DNA from: Rufibacter hautae
GTDB taxonomy: Bacteria > Bacteroidota > Bacteroidia > Cytophagales > Hymenobacteraceae
Direction: 5' to 3'
DNA: 64,000 nucleotides
NCBI RefSeq assembly: GCF_008271695.1
Contig: NZ_VKKY01000002.1
Coordinates: 186,001 to 250,000 of the forward strand
A program made the translations under genes and the position numbers. The notes under the pieces are model-generated. The model worked only from the letters and a program-made list of their open reading frames with translations. It ran no database searches and was not told the DNA's origin. This document shows, one piece after another, positions 1-7,943 of this stretch (position 1 is its first letter; the number at the start of each line of letters is the position of its first letter).

Positions 1-414
1 GATTATGTAAGCTATCAATGCGGAAGTGAATATTAAGTATATCATAGTTTTATGTATTTATGTTGTTGTTATTTATCAATCCATGTTTAATAAGCGATAA
101 TTAGTTAATGATTGCTAATATTCTATTTAAGTTAATTATGGGTTTGGGTAAAATCAATACTTACTTTTTAGTAATTATTTTTAAAACTTTGATTTTTTAG
201 AGTTTAGTCGAAAATGACTTGCGTGCTTATAATGAAGTGTTTAATTGTGTGTTTATTAAAATAAAAATTTAACTTATTGAATTTGTTTTGATGATAAAAT
301 TATTAATTTTCAATTAAATCTTATTTCTGGATAGTCGTAACAGGACTTTAGAGTAGGATTATTGATATTTGAAATTTTTAAATTTTTTAAATAAAGACTA
401 GTATTTGATACAGT
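1..414. other. AT-rich gene-free stretch before uvrA
   Basis: No open reading frame of note is present. The stretch is visibly very AT-rich, with long runs of A and T, and changes abruptly to GC-rich sequence at the uvrA start. It must contain the uvrA promoter, but I could not place a convincing TTTG/TAnnTTTG pair. It may be the edge of a foreign or decayed segment that continues to the left. Confidence 0.6.
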
Positions 415-2928
415 ATGAATCCATTTTCCGGCTTCGTCACCATTCGCGGAGCACGCGAGCATAACCTGAAGAACGTGGACCTCACCATTCCCCGAGACGC
501 GCTGGTGGTGTTCACGGGCGTGTCGGGGTCGGGGAAATCGTCACTGGCGTTCGGGACGCTGTACGCCGAAGCCCAGCGCCGCTACCTGGAGAGTGTAAGT
601 CCTTACGCGCGGCGGCTGTTCCACCAGATGGCCGTGCCCGAGGTAGACGCCATTGAGGGCCTGCCCCCGGCCGTGGCCCTGCAGCAGCAACGCGGCACGC
701 CCACCACGCGCTCCAGTGTAGGCAGCGTGACCACCCTTTCTAACCTGGTGCGCATGCTGTATTCGCGTGCCGGAGACTACCCGCCGGGGCAACCCATCAT
801 CTACGCCGAGGCGTTCTCGCCCAACACCCCCGAGGGCGCGTGTCCCACCTGCCACGGCCTGGGCCGCATCTACGAGGTCACCGAAGAAAGCATGGTGCCA
901 GACCCCTCGCTTACTATCCGGGAGCGGGCCATTGCCGCCTGGCCCACCGCCTGGGGTGGCCAGAACCAGCGCGACATTCTGGTGACCCTGGGCTATAACG
1001 TAGACACCCCCTGGCGCGAGCTGCCCCAGAAAGACCGCGACTGGATTTTGTTCACCCAGGAGCAACCCGTGGTGCCCGTGTACCCCGGCTATACCCCCGA
1101 GCAAACCCGCCGCGCCCTGCAGCGCAAAGAAGAACCCAACTACATGGGCACCTTCACCAGCGCCCGGCGGCACGTGTTCCATACCTTCGCCAACTCCAAC
1201 AGCCCCCAGATGAAAAAGCGGGTGCTGCAGTACATGCTCCACACAAACTGCCCCACCTGCCACGGCAAACGCCTGAACCCCGCCTCGCTTTCCGTCACCT
1301 TCGCGGGTTATGACATCACCCAGCTGTCGCGCCTGCCCCTCCAACGCGTGGCCCAGACCCTGCAACCGTACGTGAACGCCTCGGCCCCTGGCCCCGCAGC
1401 CCAAAACGAGGCTCACCCCGAGCAACAGATTGCCAAACAGCGCATCGCCCAAGACTTGGTGGCCCGCATCCAGGTGCTGCTGGACCTGGGCCTCGGCTAC
1501 TTGTCTCTGGAACGAAGCACGCCTACCTTGTCGCCTGGCGAGTTGCAGCGCCTGCGGCTGGCCACCCAGCTGTACTCGCATTTGTTTGGCGTGGTGTACG
1601 TGCTGGATGAACCCTCGGCGGGCCTGCACCCCTCAGATACTGTGGCCCTGCTCACCGCCCTGGCCAACCTGAAGAAAGCGGGCAACTCCTTGTTTGTGGT
1701 AGAGCATAACCTGGACGTGATCCGGCAAGCCGATTGGCTCGTGGACGTAGGCCCCGCCGCCGGCGAGAAAGGCGGCGAAATCCTCTACAGCGGTCCGCCC
1801 GATGGCCTGCAACACATCCTCAATTCCCAAACTGCCGCCTACCTGTTCGGCACGGCCCCGGTGCAAACGCGCCCGCGCCGCACACCCACCGGCTGGCTCA
1901 AACTAAGCGGCGTCACCCGCAACAACCTGCACAACCTGAGTGCGGCCTTTCCGCTGGGCGTGTTCACCACCGTCACGGGCGTATCGGGTTCCGGCAAGAG
2001 CAGCCTGGTGAGCCAGGTGCTGGTAGAACTGGTCGCCGACCATTTGGGCCAGGAAATACAGCCCGAGGAAGAAGAAGCCGGTAGGCTAGAAAGCCCCGCC
2101 CCGCAAACCCTTGGCGGCAGGATTGTGAGCGGCCTAGAGCACATCAAGCGGCTGGTGCGGGTAGACCAGAAAGCCATCGGTCGCACGCCCCGCTCCAACA
2201 TGGCCACCTACACCGGCCTCTTCGACCACGTCCGCAAACTCTTCGCCGATACGCCCCTGGCCAAACAGCGCCGCTATGACGCCGGCCGCTTCTCGTTCAA
2301 CGTCGCCAAAGGCCGCTGCGAGAACTGCCAGGGCGAAGGCTTCGTGATGGTGGAACTGCTCTTTTTGCCTAGCGTCTACGCGCCCTGTCCCGTCTGCCAC
2401 GGCGCCCGCTACAACGCCCCCACCCTGGAAGTGACTTACCGCGACCTCAACATCGCCCAGGTCCTGAACCTCACCGTAGACGCCGCTTGGGCCTTTTTTG
2501 ACGAAGAACCCACCCTCCACCGCATCCTCACCGTGCTGCGCGAAGTAGGCCTGGGCTACCTGCGCCTCGGTCAGCCCGCCACCGAACTCTCCGGCGGCGA
2601 AGCCCAGCGCATCAAACTCGCCACCGAACTCCAACGCCTCAGCCGTGGCAACACCCTCTACGTGTTAGATGAACCTACCACCGGCCTGCACCCGTCAGAC
2701 GTAGACAAGCTCATGGCCCAACTGGAGAAACTGGTAGAAGCTGGCAACACCGTGCTGGTGGTAGAACACACCATGCGCGTCGCCGCCGCCTCTGACTGGG
2801 TGATTGACATCGGCCCCGGCGCAGGGGAGGAAGGCGGCCAGATCGTAGCCGCAGGTACGCCGGAGGAAGTAGTGGGAGTGAAGGGGAGTAAGACGGCGCC
2901 GTTTCTGGCAGAGGCGTTGAGGGGGTAA
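415..2928 (+). CDS. uvrA: Class II UvrA-like excinuclease ATPase (UvrA2)
   Basis: The 837-residue protein has two ABC ATPase halves. The first has Walker A GVSGSGKSS (about residue 36), zinc-binding CPTCHG modules, signature SPGELQRLRLA and Walker B YVLDEPSAGLHP. The second has GVSGSGKSSL (about 523), CENCQGEGF and CPVCHGAR zinc ligands, signature LSGGEAQRIKLA and YVLDEPTTGLHP. UvrA normally recognises bulky or UV DNA lesions and loads UvrB. Here the chain runs from the SSVGSVTTLSNLVRMLYSRAG segment almost directly into the CPTCHG zinc module, so the usual UvrB-binding domain appears missing. That and the short length (canonical UvrA is about 940) mark the class II/UvrA2 group, linked to damage tolerance or export of DNA-binding drugs. 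The ATG at 415 is the first start before the conserved ITIRGAREHNLKNV-type opening. It stands alone, with no operon partner visible. Confidence 0.93.
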   Translation: MNPFSGFVTIRGAREHNLKNVDLTIPRDALVVFTGVSGSGKSSLAFGTLYAEAQRRYLESVSPYARRLFHQMAVPEVDAIEGLPPAVALQQQRGTPTTRSSVGSVTTLSNLVRMLYSRAGDYPPGQPIIYAEAFSPNTPEGACPTCHGLGRIYEVTEESMVPDPSLTIRERAIAAWPTAWGGQNQRDILVTLGYNVDTPWRELPQKDRDWILFTQEQPVVPVYPGYTPEQTRRALQRKEEPNYMGTFTSARRHVFHTFANSNSPQMKKRVLQYMLHTNCPTCHGKRLNPASLSVTFAGYDITQLSRLPLQRVAQTLQPYVNASAPGPAAQNEAHPEQQIAKQRIAQDLVARIQVLLDLGLGYLSLERSTPTLSPGELQRLRLATQLYSHLFGVVYVLDEPSAGLHPSDTVALLTALANLKKAGNSLFVVEHNLDVIRQADWLVDVGPAAGEKGGEILYSGPPDGLQHILNSQTAAYLFGTAPVQTRPRRTPTGWLKLSGVTRNNLHNLSAAFPLGVFTTVTGVSGSGKSSLVSQVLVELVADHLGQEIQPEEEEAGRLESPAPQTLGGRIVSGLEHIKRLVRVDQKAIGRTPRSNMATYTGLFDHVRKLFADTPLAKQRRYDAGRFSFNVAKGRCENCQGEGFVMVELLFLPSVYAPCPVCHGARYNAPTLEVTYRDLNIAQVLNLTVDAAWAFFDEEPTLHRILTVLREVGLGYLRLGQPATELSGGEAQRIKLATELQRLSRGNTLYVLDEPTTGLHPSDVDKLMAQLEKLVEAGNTVLVVEHTMRVAAASDWVIDIGPGAGEEGGQIVAAGTPEEVVGVKGSKTAPFLAEALRG

Positions 2929-2933
2929 GGGTG

Positions 2934-2969
2934 TTTTAGGGCAGGTTTTTGAAAAGTGGCTCAGAAACG
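2934..2969. repeat. Copy of the dispersed ~35 bp imperfect palindrome
   Basis: Lies six bases after the uvrA stop. It has the family layout: TTTTAGGGC left arm, a GTTTTTGAAAA centre and a GGCTCAGAAAC right arm. Other copies are listed below and discussed in the findings. Confidence 0.6.
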
Positions 2970-2990
2970 CAAGTACCCCTATTCATGCGG

Positions 2991-3129
2991 CAAGTTTGAG
3001 CGAAGCGGTAACTTGTGGCTGGCTATGATGCCAGTTTGTAACTGGCTTGCTACGTAATTTGGTAGTGTGTTGCGCCAGTTACAAACTGGCGGTCATTTGT
3101 ACTCCAAGTTACCGCTTCGCTCAAACTTG
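2991..3129. repeat. Nested REP hairpin pair, left flank of the RAYT gene
   Basis: Four elements form one 139 bp nested inverted repeat. A 25 bp outer unit (2991-3015, CAAGTTTGAG...GGTAACTTG) recurs as an exact reverse complement at 3105-3129. Inside it, GCCAGTTTGTAACTGGC (3030-3046, itself a hairpin) recurs as its reverse complement at 3074-3090. The arrangement is that of paired REP sequences (BIME-like), the usual substrates of the neighbouring transposase family. Confidence 0.88.
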
Positions 3130-3134
3130 AAGTA

Positions 3135-3172
3135 TGTTTTGGGGTTGTTTCCTGAAAACCAGGCTTAAAACC
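3135..3172. repeat. Copy of the dispersed ~35 bp imperfect palindrome
   Basis: TGTTTTGGGG left arm, TTTCCTGAAAA centre and CAGGCTTAAAACC right arm, located between the left REP pair and the 3' end of the RAYT gene. Confidence 0.6.
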
Positions 3173-3183
3173 AGACCAGCTGT

Positions 3184-3732
3184 TTATTCAATCAGCTTGA
3201 CCTTGACCAAGCCTTTGCTACCTGTATAATCGATGGCGCTGCTGTACAGGTAATCTTGTGGCTCTCGCACAAAGCCTGCTTCTACCGGGTTGTTGTGGAT
3301 GTAGTCAAGCTTTTGTCCCAAAAGGAAGTTGGAGTTTAGTTCTATGGGATGGTTGTGCTGCTGCCAGAACTGATATTGCTGGTTGTTGGGGTTGTTTCTG
3401 CCGGCTCGTTCAAACATCCACAGCAGCCATTCCTTCCGGCTCTCTTGTGGGTTGTCGGTGATGGCTTTGAGAATGGTTTTAGCAGTGTGCTTCTTCATGT
3501 CCCGAACAATACCCTCTAAGGGTTCACCATGAGAACCAATGATCATATGCACGTGGCTGCTCATCAGACACCAAGCGTACACTTCCAAGCCTTTGTGTTG
3601 GATGCAGTAATTCAAACTATCCACCACTATGTCTTTGTATTCGGGCCGAATGAATACATCCACCCAATTCACCGTTGAAAACGAGAGAAAATAAAGCTTC
3701 TCCTGATCAATGATTCTATAGTGCCGGCTCAT
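3184..3732 (-). CDS. REP-associated tyrosine transposase (RAYT)
   Basis: The 182-residue protein is of the Y1/IS200-like single-strand transposase superfamily. It shows the HUH metal-binding pair in SSHVHMI (about residues 58-64) and a catalytic-tyrosine helix LDYIHNNPVEAGFV (about 142-155). The C-terminal form of that helix is typical of RAYTs rather than IS200 TnpA. RAYTs nick REP hairpins and are thought to have spread them; they are usually single-copy and domesticated. The gene lies exactly between two REP assemblies (2991-3129 and 3755-3891), forming a compact REP-RAYT-REP unit. The reading frame is intact, so it may be functional. The ATG start gives MSRHYRI, a natural beginning for the family. 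Confidence 0.88.
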   Translation of the reverse strand: MSRHYRIIDQEKLYFLSFSTVNWVDVFIRPEYKDIVVDSLNYCIQHKGLEVYAWCLMSSHVHMIIGSHGEPLEGIVRDMKKHTAKTILKAITDNPQESRKEWLLWMFERAGRNNPNNQQYQFWQQHNHPIELNSNFLLGQKLDYIHNNPVEAGFVREPQDYLYSSAIDYTGSKGLVKVKLIE

Positions 3733-3754
3733 ACACCCCTAATACGTTATCCTT

Positions 3755-3891
3755 CAAGTTTGAGCAAAGCGGTAACTTGGAGGACCATTAACCGCCAGTT
3801 TGTAACTGGCGAAACACACTACCTGATAATGCACCAAGCCACTTACAAACTGGTCTCATGGTCAGCCACAAACTACCACTTCTCTCAACCT
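3755..3891. repeat. Nested REP hairpin pair, right flank of the RAYT gene
   Basis: Near-copy of the left flank. The outer unit at 3755-3779 differs from the left one by a single base (GAGCAAAGC for GAGCGAAGC), and the inner GCCAGTTTGTAACTGGC at 3794-3810 is identical. The distal halves (about 3838-3855 and 3866-3891) are recognisable but degraded, so the left assembly is probably the younger or better conserved one. Confidence 0.82.
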
Positions 3892-3934
3892 TACAGCATA
3901 CAACGTTTTCAAACCATTTCTGTAAAAACACCTC

Positions 3935-3976
3935 AAAAAAGGAGAGACGTTAAGGGTTACCCGCCATCTCTCCTGT
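3935..3976 (-). terminator. Rho-independent terminator of the 4002-4424 lipoprotein gene
   Basis: Read on the minus strand, AGGAGAGA pairs with TCTCTCCT and is followed by a run of six T. It begins about 28 bases past the stop codon. Confidence 0.8.
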
Positions 3977-4001
3977 ACCATATTCCCTTTTTCAATAAAG
4001 C

Positions 4002-4424
4002 TTAGTCGTTGTCTTCAGGGATGCCCAGTCTGGCCTGGGTAGAGTCTTCGAACTTGTTCCAGGAGGCTTTGGTCTGTTGCCATTTCTGTTTGGTTTTCTC
4101 GTCCCAGGTGCTGCTTTGGGCGTCTAGTTTGGCTTCACGGGTTTTGTACTCGGTTTTGAGTTCCTGCCATTCTTCCTTGGTGGCGGTTTTCGCACGGGAA
4201 GTCTTGTCGCTTACCCAGGTGGAAAAGTTATTCAGGTCTCGGTTAGCTTCATTCCCGGCTTCGTTTGCCTCGCTGGAGATCTCAGATCCTGCAGAGCGGG
4301 TCTCGGCTTCTACTTCGTTTGCTTCGGCGTTGGTTTCTCTTTGCGCTTCCTGGGTGCAAGAGGCAAACAACAGCAGACTGGCAATGCCGAGGCAAAGGGC
4401 GAAAAGTTGGTTCAATAGTTTCAT
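4002..4424 (-). CDS. Small charged lipoprotein of unknown function
   Basis: This 140-residue protein starts with a lipoprotein signal ending in the lipobox LFASC (Cys at about residue 23). The mature part is an Ala/Glu/Lys/Asn-rich, probably helical chain with heptad-like repeats (EANEVEAETR, EANEAGNEANRD) and several Trp residues. No catalytic motif is visible. It should be anchored in a membrane facing the periplasm or surface. Helical, charged lipoproteins of this kind are common in Bacteroidota and often respond to stress, but nothing here shows a role. It is transcribed alone, with a clear terminator downstream. Confidence 0.8.
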   Translation of the reverse strand: MKLLNQLFALCLGIASLLLFASCTQEAQRETNAEANEVEAETRSAGSEISSEANEAGNEANRDLNNFSTWVSDKTSRAKTATKEEWQELKTEYKTREAKLDAQSSTWDEKTKQKWQQTKASWNKFEDSTQARLGIPEDND

Positions 4425-4824
4425 AGGGTTAGTTCTTTGGTGTTGGGTTTATACGGATAAGCCCAATATAAGTATAGTACATATCAGATATTTGGATTGT
4501 ACTGGCGGTGCAGCTGATAAGGCACAGAGTAGTTGAGTTTTTCTTAGGCTAAGCTTGGCTTGGAAGCTCCTGGAATTGGTTTGTGCCCATAGGGTAGGAG
4601 CGTAGGTAGCCAGGAGAAGCATAGGTAAGGCGCTTCAGCCGGAGCGAATTTTCAAAAGGAGACTTGCGCCGCAACCTCACGCCAGAGGTGGGGTTTCTGA
4701 TGGTTATCCTTGTCACACCAAAACCACAAAAATATATGGGCTTGGCAGCTACTTACCTCGTCATTTTTGGTAAATTGGAGTCAGGCCGCCTACCTTAGAT
4801 GGCTGAAATTTTAAAGACCCGTCT
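4425..4824. other. Divergent intergenic region without a gene
   Basis: Four hundred bases between two divergently transcribed lipoprotein genes. Both promoters must lie here. I see no convincing ORF, RNA gene or strong inverted repeat. Confidence 0.5.
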
Positions 4825-5700
4825 ATGATAAAGAATCTACGAAACTATTGTTTTCTTCTGGCGCTTTCTCTGCTTACCATGAACTGTGGTTCAGAGGAGG
4901 AAGTGGACACAGAACCTGTGGTAGAGGATACTGCCTGTTACTTTACCCGGGAGGTGTTTACCAACCCTACCACTGGGCAGACCCGGACCCGGGAGTTTGT
5001 CTATGGCAACGACCGCTTGGAGGTGATCAATGAAACCACCAACTTTCCCACGGCTACTACGCTCAACCTGGTCGCCGAATATGATGCCCAGGGTAGGGTG
5101 TCTAGAACCGTCACCCTGCAGAATGGCCGGGAGATGCAGTATTACACGTTTGAATACGACAACCAAAGCCTGCTGCGGAAAATAAACCTGTTCGCCGACC
5201 GGAACGGTACGCTGGGACTGAATTCCTCCATGGAGTTGGAGTATAATGCCCAGAAGCAGATCACCACTTCAAAGAATTACTTTCTGTTAGGGTCGGCGCC
5301 CCTTCTCACCAATGACATCACCTATACCTATGATGCGAACGGAAACATGATCAGGAGCCGGGAGTACCGGATTCTTTCGTTCAGGGGAGCCGAGGTCTTG
5401 GCCGATGTGGTGATCAATATGCAGTACACGCATGATGACAAGATCAACCCGCATTACCGGGTGCCTTATCTGCAGTACACCTATCCTAATACCATGGCCA
5501 TTACGTTGTCTAAGAACAACTCCGTGTCGGTGGTTTCTTCCACTTCCACAGAAGGTACCCAGAAAGGACCCGGCACCTTAGATCTGAGGCCTTTCAACTA
5601 CTCGCGCACCTTTACGCATTCCTACTCAGATAAGAACTGGCCTTTAACCCGCAATGGGGCAGATGGCACCAGCACCACGTACACCTATATCTGCGAATAA
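4825..5700 (+). CDS. YD-repeat-like surface lipoprotein
   Basis: The 291-residue protein has a short signal ending in a lipobox (LLTMNC, Cys at about residue 21), then an acidic linker (GSEEEVDTEPVVED). The remainder contains repeated beta-rich units such as LVAEYDAQGRVSRTV, YYTFEYDNQSLLRKI, LEYNAQKQITTS and YTYDANGNMIRSR. These resemble the YD/RHS repeat pattern (Y-x-Y-D-x-x-G-x-L/I), so a small beta-propeller or sheet exposed at the surface is plausible. Lipoproteins like this are frequent in Bacteroidota, with no assigned biochemical role. It is followed 33 bases later by a strong terminator and appears monocistronic. Confidence 0.82.
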   Translation: MIKNLRNYCFLLALSLLTMNCGSEEEVDTEPVVEDTACYFTREVFTNPTTGQTRTREFVYGNDRLEVINETTNFPTATTLNLVAEYDAQGRVSRTVTLQNGREMQYYTFEYDNQSLLRKINLFADRNGTLGLNSSMELEYNAQKQITTSKNYFLLGSAPLLTNDITYTYDANGNMIRSREYRILSFRGAEVLADVVINMQYTHDDKINPHYRVPYLQYTYPNTMAITLSKNNSVSVVSSTSTEGTQKGPGTLDLRPFNYSRTFTHSYSDKNWPLTRNGADGTSTTYTYICE

Positions 5701-5732
5701 GCGTAAAAGCCTTAAACAAATTTACTAAACAT

Positions 5733-5780
5733 AGAAAAGCGGCGGAATGGGTGTAGTGCCCTTTCCGCCGCTTTTCTTTT
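5733..5780 (+). terminator. Rho-independent terminator after the 4825 gene
   Basis: GAAAAGCGGCGGAA (5733-5746) pairs with TTCCGCCGCTTTTC (5763-5776), followed by TTTT. The A-rich upstream side could let it work for the convergent gene as well. Confidence 0.85.
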
Positions 5781-5828
5781 GAATTTCATTTGTTGCCCTT
5801 GATACGAGGTTGCCAGGCTTACAAGCTG

Positions 5829-6629
5829 CTAAAATCCGCCCAGTTCCCTGGTGCTGCGGCCATTGTTTTGGGAGGAGGTGTTGCCTGAGCTGCCCATTCC
5901 GCTACCGTAAGAACTGTCATTCATAGAGCCGTACCCACCGATGTTGCCAGAGTAGCTTCCGTAGGAGTTGTTTCCCCAGGTGCCGCCCATATGTCCGCCG
6001 GTGTAACCGGTGCCGCCGCCGTAATTAGTGCCACCGTAGGAACTGCCCAGCCCAGAGCCATAAGGATCCTGGAAAGAACGCGTGCTGTAGTTCGGGATGC
6101 CCCGGTCTGAGTGCAGGCCAGAGTCCCCGAGGCCGCTGCCAAACTGGGCGCTTCTGAACTCGTCCTGGGCCCCGGAGTAGTAGGGTTGCTCATCCTGTCG
6201 GTCGCCGTACCGGTGCTCGCTGTTGAGGGTATTGAACCGGTCTGAGGTGCCGTCATAACTGGAGATGCCGTAGCCCTGCCGGATGTTGCCCATCAAATCC
6301 TCGTCTTCGCTGCCCCGTGGCATGGTAGGGTCATGCCGGAAGTTGCGCTGGTAAGCATCCCCGAACTGGTCCCTGTCCTGGCGGTAATTGCTCTGGTAAG
6401 GATGTTGCCCGTCCTGGTCTTTCCGGTACTGGTGGGAATCGTTCCGGCGGAAGTCATCGTCCCGGTTTTGAAACTGCCCAGCACGGGGATGCTCATTTCT
6501 GGAGTCATAAGGATAGTGCTGGTCATCGCGGCTCATGCCCCGTCCCGACCAGTTGTCATGGTAGTGGTCAAATCTGTTCTGGGGTCTGTTCCCGCCGTTA
6601 TCATAGCGATCTCTGTCATGTCTTTCCAT
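5829..6629 (-). CDS. Intrinsically disordered low-complexity protein
   Basis: I start the protein at the ATG giving MERHDRDRYDN (266 residues) because the 16 upstream residues look like untranslated leader; an ATG at 6677 is possible. The N-terminal half is dense in Asp, Arg, His, Asn, Gln and Tyr (RDDQHYPYDSRNEHPRAG and similar). The C-terminal third is a Gly/Ser/Tyr/Asn-rich tail with repeats such as YGSGLGSSYGGTNYGGG and SYGSGMGSSGN. There is no signal peptide, membrane segment or folded domain. The composition resembles RNA-binding or phase-separating tails, but there is no sequence proof of function. Transcription is divergent from nothing obvious, and the upstream gap holds short tandem repeats. 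Confidence 0.72.
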   Translation of the reverse strand: MERHDRDRYDNGGNRPQNRFDHYHDNWSGRGMSRDDQHYPYDSRNEHPRAGQFQNRDDDFRRNDSHQYRKDQDGQHPYQSNYRQDRDQFGDAYQRNFRHDPTMPRGSEDEDLMGNIRQGYGISSYDGTSDRFNTLNSEHRYGDRQDEQPYYSGAQDEFRSAQFGSGLGDSGLHSDRGIPNYSTRSFQDPYGSGLGSSYGGTNYGGGTGYTGGHMGGTWGNNSYGSYSGNIGGYGSMNDSSYGSGMGSSGNTSSQNNGRSTRELGGF

Positions 6630-6863
6630 CGTAGGTAAGTTAAGGTTAAACAATGCACCATTTTTTAACGAGCGCAAGATGCGATGGTTAAGGTATTTAG
6701 CTAGGAATAGGAGTGGGTTTTAGGAAGGTGATGATTGGAGGTTGACCAGCCCGATGAGTGCGACGGGTAACTATGTAGTGCAGTTTTTAGAAACCATGGA
6801 TTGCTTTACCGGAAAAGAATGTCCATGATTTTCTGCTATTACAGTTGGCCAACAAGATCCTTT

Positions 6864-6974
6864 CAGGATGACAAAAAGAGAGAAAAGAGTGACGGTAAAT
6901 GATAGAAACAGGATGACAAAAAAGAGAATAGGGTGACGGTATCCAGAATGAACAGGATCATAAAAAAGGAGAAG
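6864..6974. repeat. Imperfect ~45 bp tandem repeat, about 2.5 units
   Basis: Units begin CAGGATGACAAAAA at 6864 and 6909, and a partial CAGGATCATAAAAAA at 6953. The first two also share GTGACGGTA. They lie in the 400 bp gap between the low-complexity gene (5829-6629) and the hydrolase gene (7027-7779), which otherwise holds nothing I recognise. Confidence 0.7.
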
Positions 6975-7026
6975 AATTTACCTCACCTAAACCTGGTAAA
7001 TAAGCTTACTTCCGGGTAGCTATTAA

Positions 7027-7779
7027 CTACTTCAAAAACCACTCAATCGCGGCTTGCGAAATATTGGCGGGGATTTCGTGCTCACCGTCAAACTCCAGGT
7101 ATTTCACTTCCAGACCTTCCTTCTTCAAATCGCGGTGTACGAGCCGCCCGCACGGATCAATGGGCAATATGCCGTCGTGCACTCCGTGGGAGATGAAAAC
7201 AGCGGGGGCGCCATGTTTCTCACGGGCAAAAGCGAAGCCTGGTGAAAAGGCAATGATGTGGGTAAAGACATCGCCGTTAGTTAAACCCAGGCACAGGGCA
7301 TAAGAAGCGCCATCTGAGAAACCGCCAATGGCCACGCGCGCCGGGTCAATGTTGAAGTGCTCGAAGGCAAAAGCGAGGGATTGGTCTATGAAAATGGCAT
7401 CGGGCCCGAAGGAATCTGTCACGATCACGTCCCAAGTGTATTTGCGAGAGGCCGGGGCAATGAGGATGATGTTATGCGCATCGGCATACCGCTGGAGAAG
7501 CCACATCCCATGCTCTGGGTTACCGCCTGAACCGTGCAGCATTACGGCCAGGGCCGCAGGCTTGCTCTGTTCATATCCGCTGGGGAGATAAAGCAAACCA
7601 TCTTTGGCAGCATCCAGCCCCAGCGGCTGTACGGCACCAGCCGGCACCTCCGAGGTTTGGGTGGGGGCTCCGGGGCGGGAAGTTACGCGTCCAGTGCTGT
7701 ACGTGTCTCTCTTTCTGATTTGCATCTCCCTGGCTTCTTTACAGTTAGACAAAATGATGCATACGGTAAAAAGCCCCAC
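7027..7779 (-). CDS. Alpha/beta hydrolase lipoprotein (phospholipase/carboxylesterase type)
   Basis: The 250-residue protein begins at a GTG codon, since no in-frame ATG lies upstream of the signal. The short hydrophobic start ends in a lipobox-like LSNC (Cys 13). The catalytic domain shows the oxyanion HGSGG segment (about 82-86), nucleophile elbow GGFSDGAS (about 153), acid in HGVHDGILP and His in DGEHEIP. This is the Ser-Asp-His triad of the LysoPL/carboxylesterase (PF02230) or esterase-PHB-like group. Members cleave short-chain esters; the natural substrate cannot be told. If the lipobox is real, the enzyme is membrane-anchored outside the cytoplasm. It is not in an operon. Confidence 0.82.
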   Translation of the reverse strand: MGLFTVCIILSNCKEAREMQIRKRDTYSTGRVTSRPGAPTQTSEVPAGAVQPLGLDAAKDGLLYLPSGYEQSKPAALAVMLHGSGGNPEHGMWLLQRYADAHNIILIAPASRKYTWDVIVTDSFGPDAIFIDQSLAFAFEHFNIDPARVAIGGFSDGASYALCLGLTNGDVFTHIIAFSPGFAFAREKHGAPAVFISHGVHDGILPIDPCGRLVHRDLKKEGLEVKYLEFDGEHEIPANISQAAIEWFLK

Positions 7780-7897
7780 AGTTATGCGTTAAGGCCCTAA
7801 AAAACATAAAACCGGTGGGAAGAAGCGCTGCGTGCGCATGACCAGGGTAGAGCCAATGGGGCAGCCTGTGTAGGACGAACGCTTACCTGCCATGACC

Positions 7898-7932
7898 GGT
7901 TTAGGACCTGTTTTCAGAAAAAGCGCCCTAAA
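7898..7932. repeat. Copy of the dispersed ~35 bp imperfect palindrome
   Basis: One of the best copies: GGTTTAGGACCTG, TTTTCAGAAAA and GCGCCCTAAAC. It lies 12 bases beyond the 3' end of the 7944-8744 gene. Confidence 0.7.
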
Positions 7933-7943
7933 CAACAGGTTCT

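Noticed and set aside
541-1629. 362-codon open frame on the minus strand inside uvrA
   Set aside because: It lies wholly opposite a clear UvrA gene. Its protein is Gly/Val/His/Gln-rich with no motif. GC-rich third positions create such open antisense frames.
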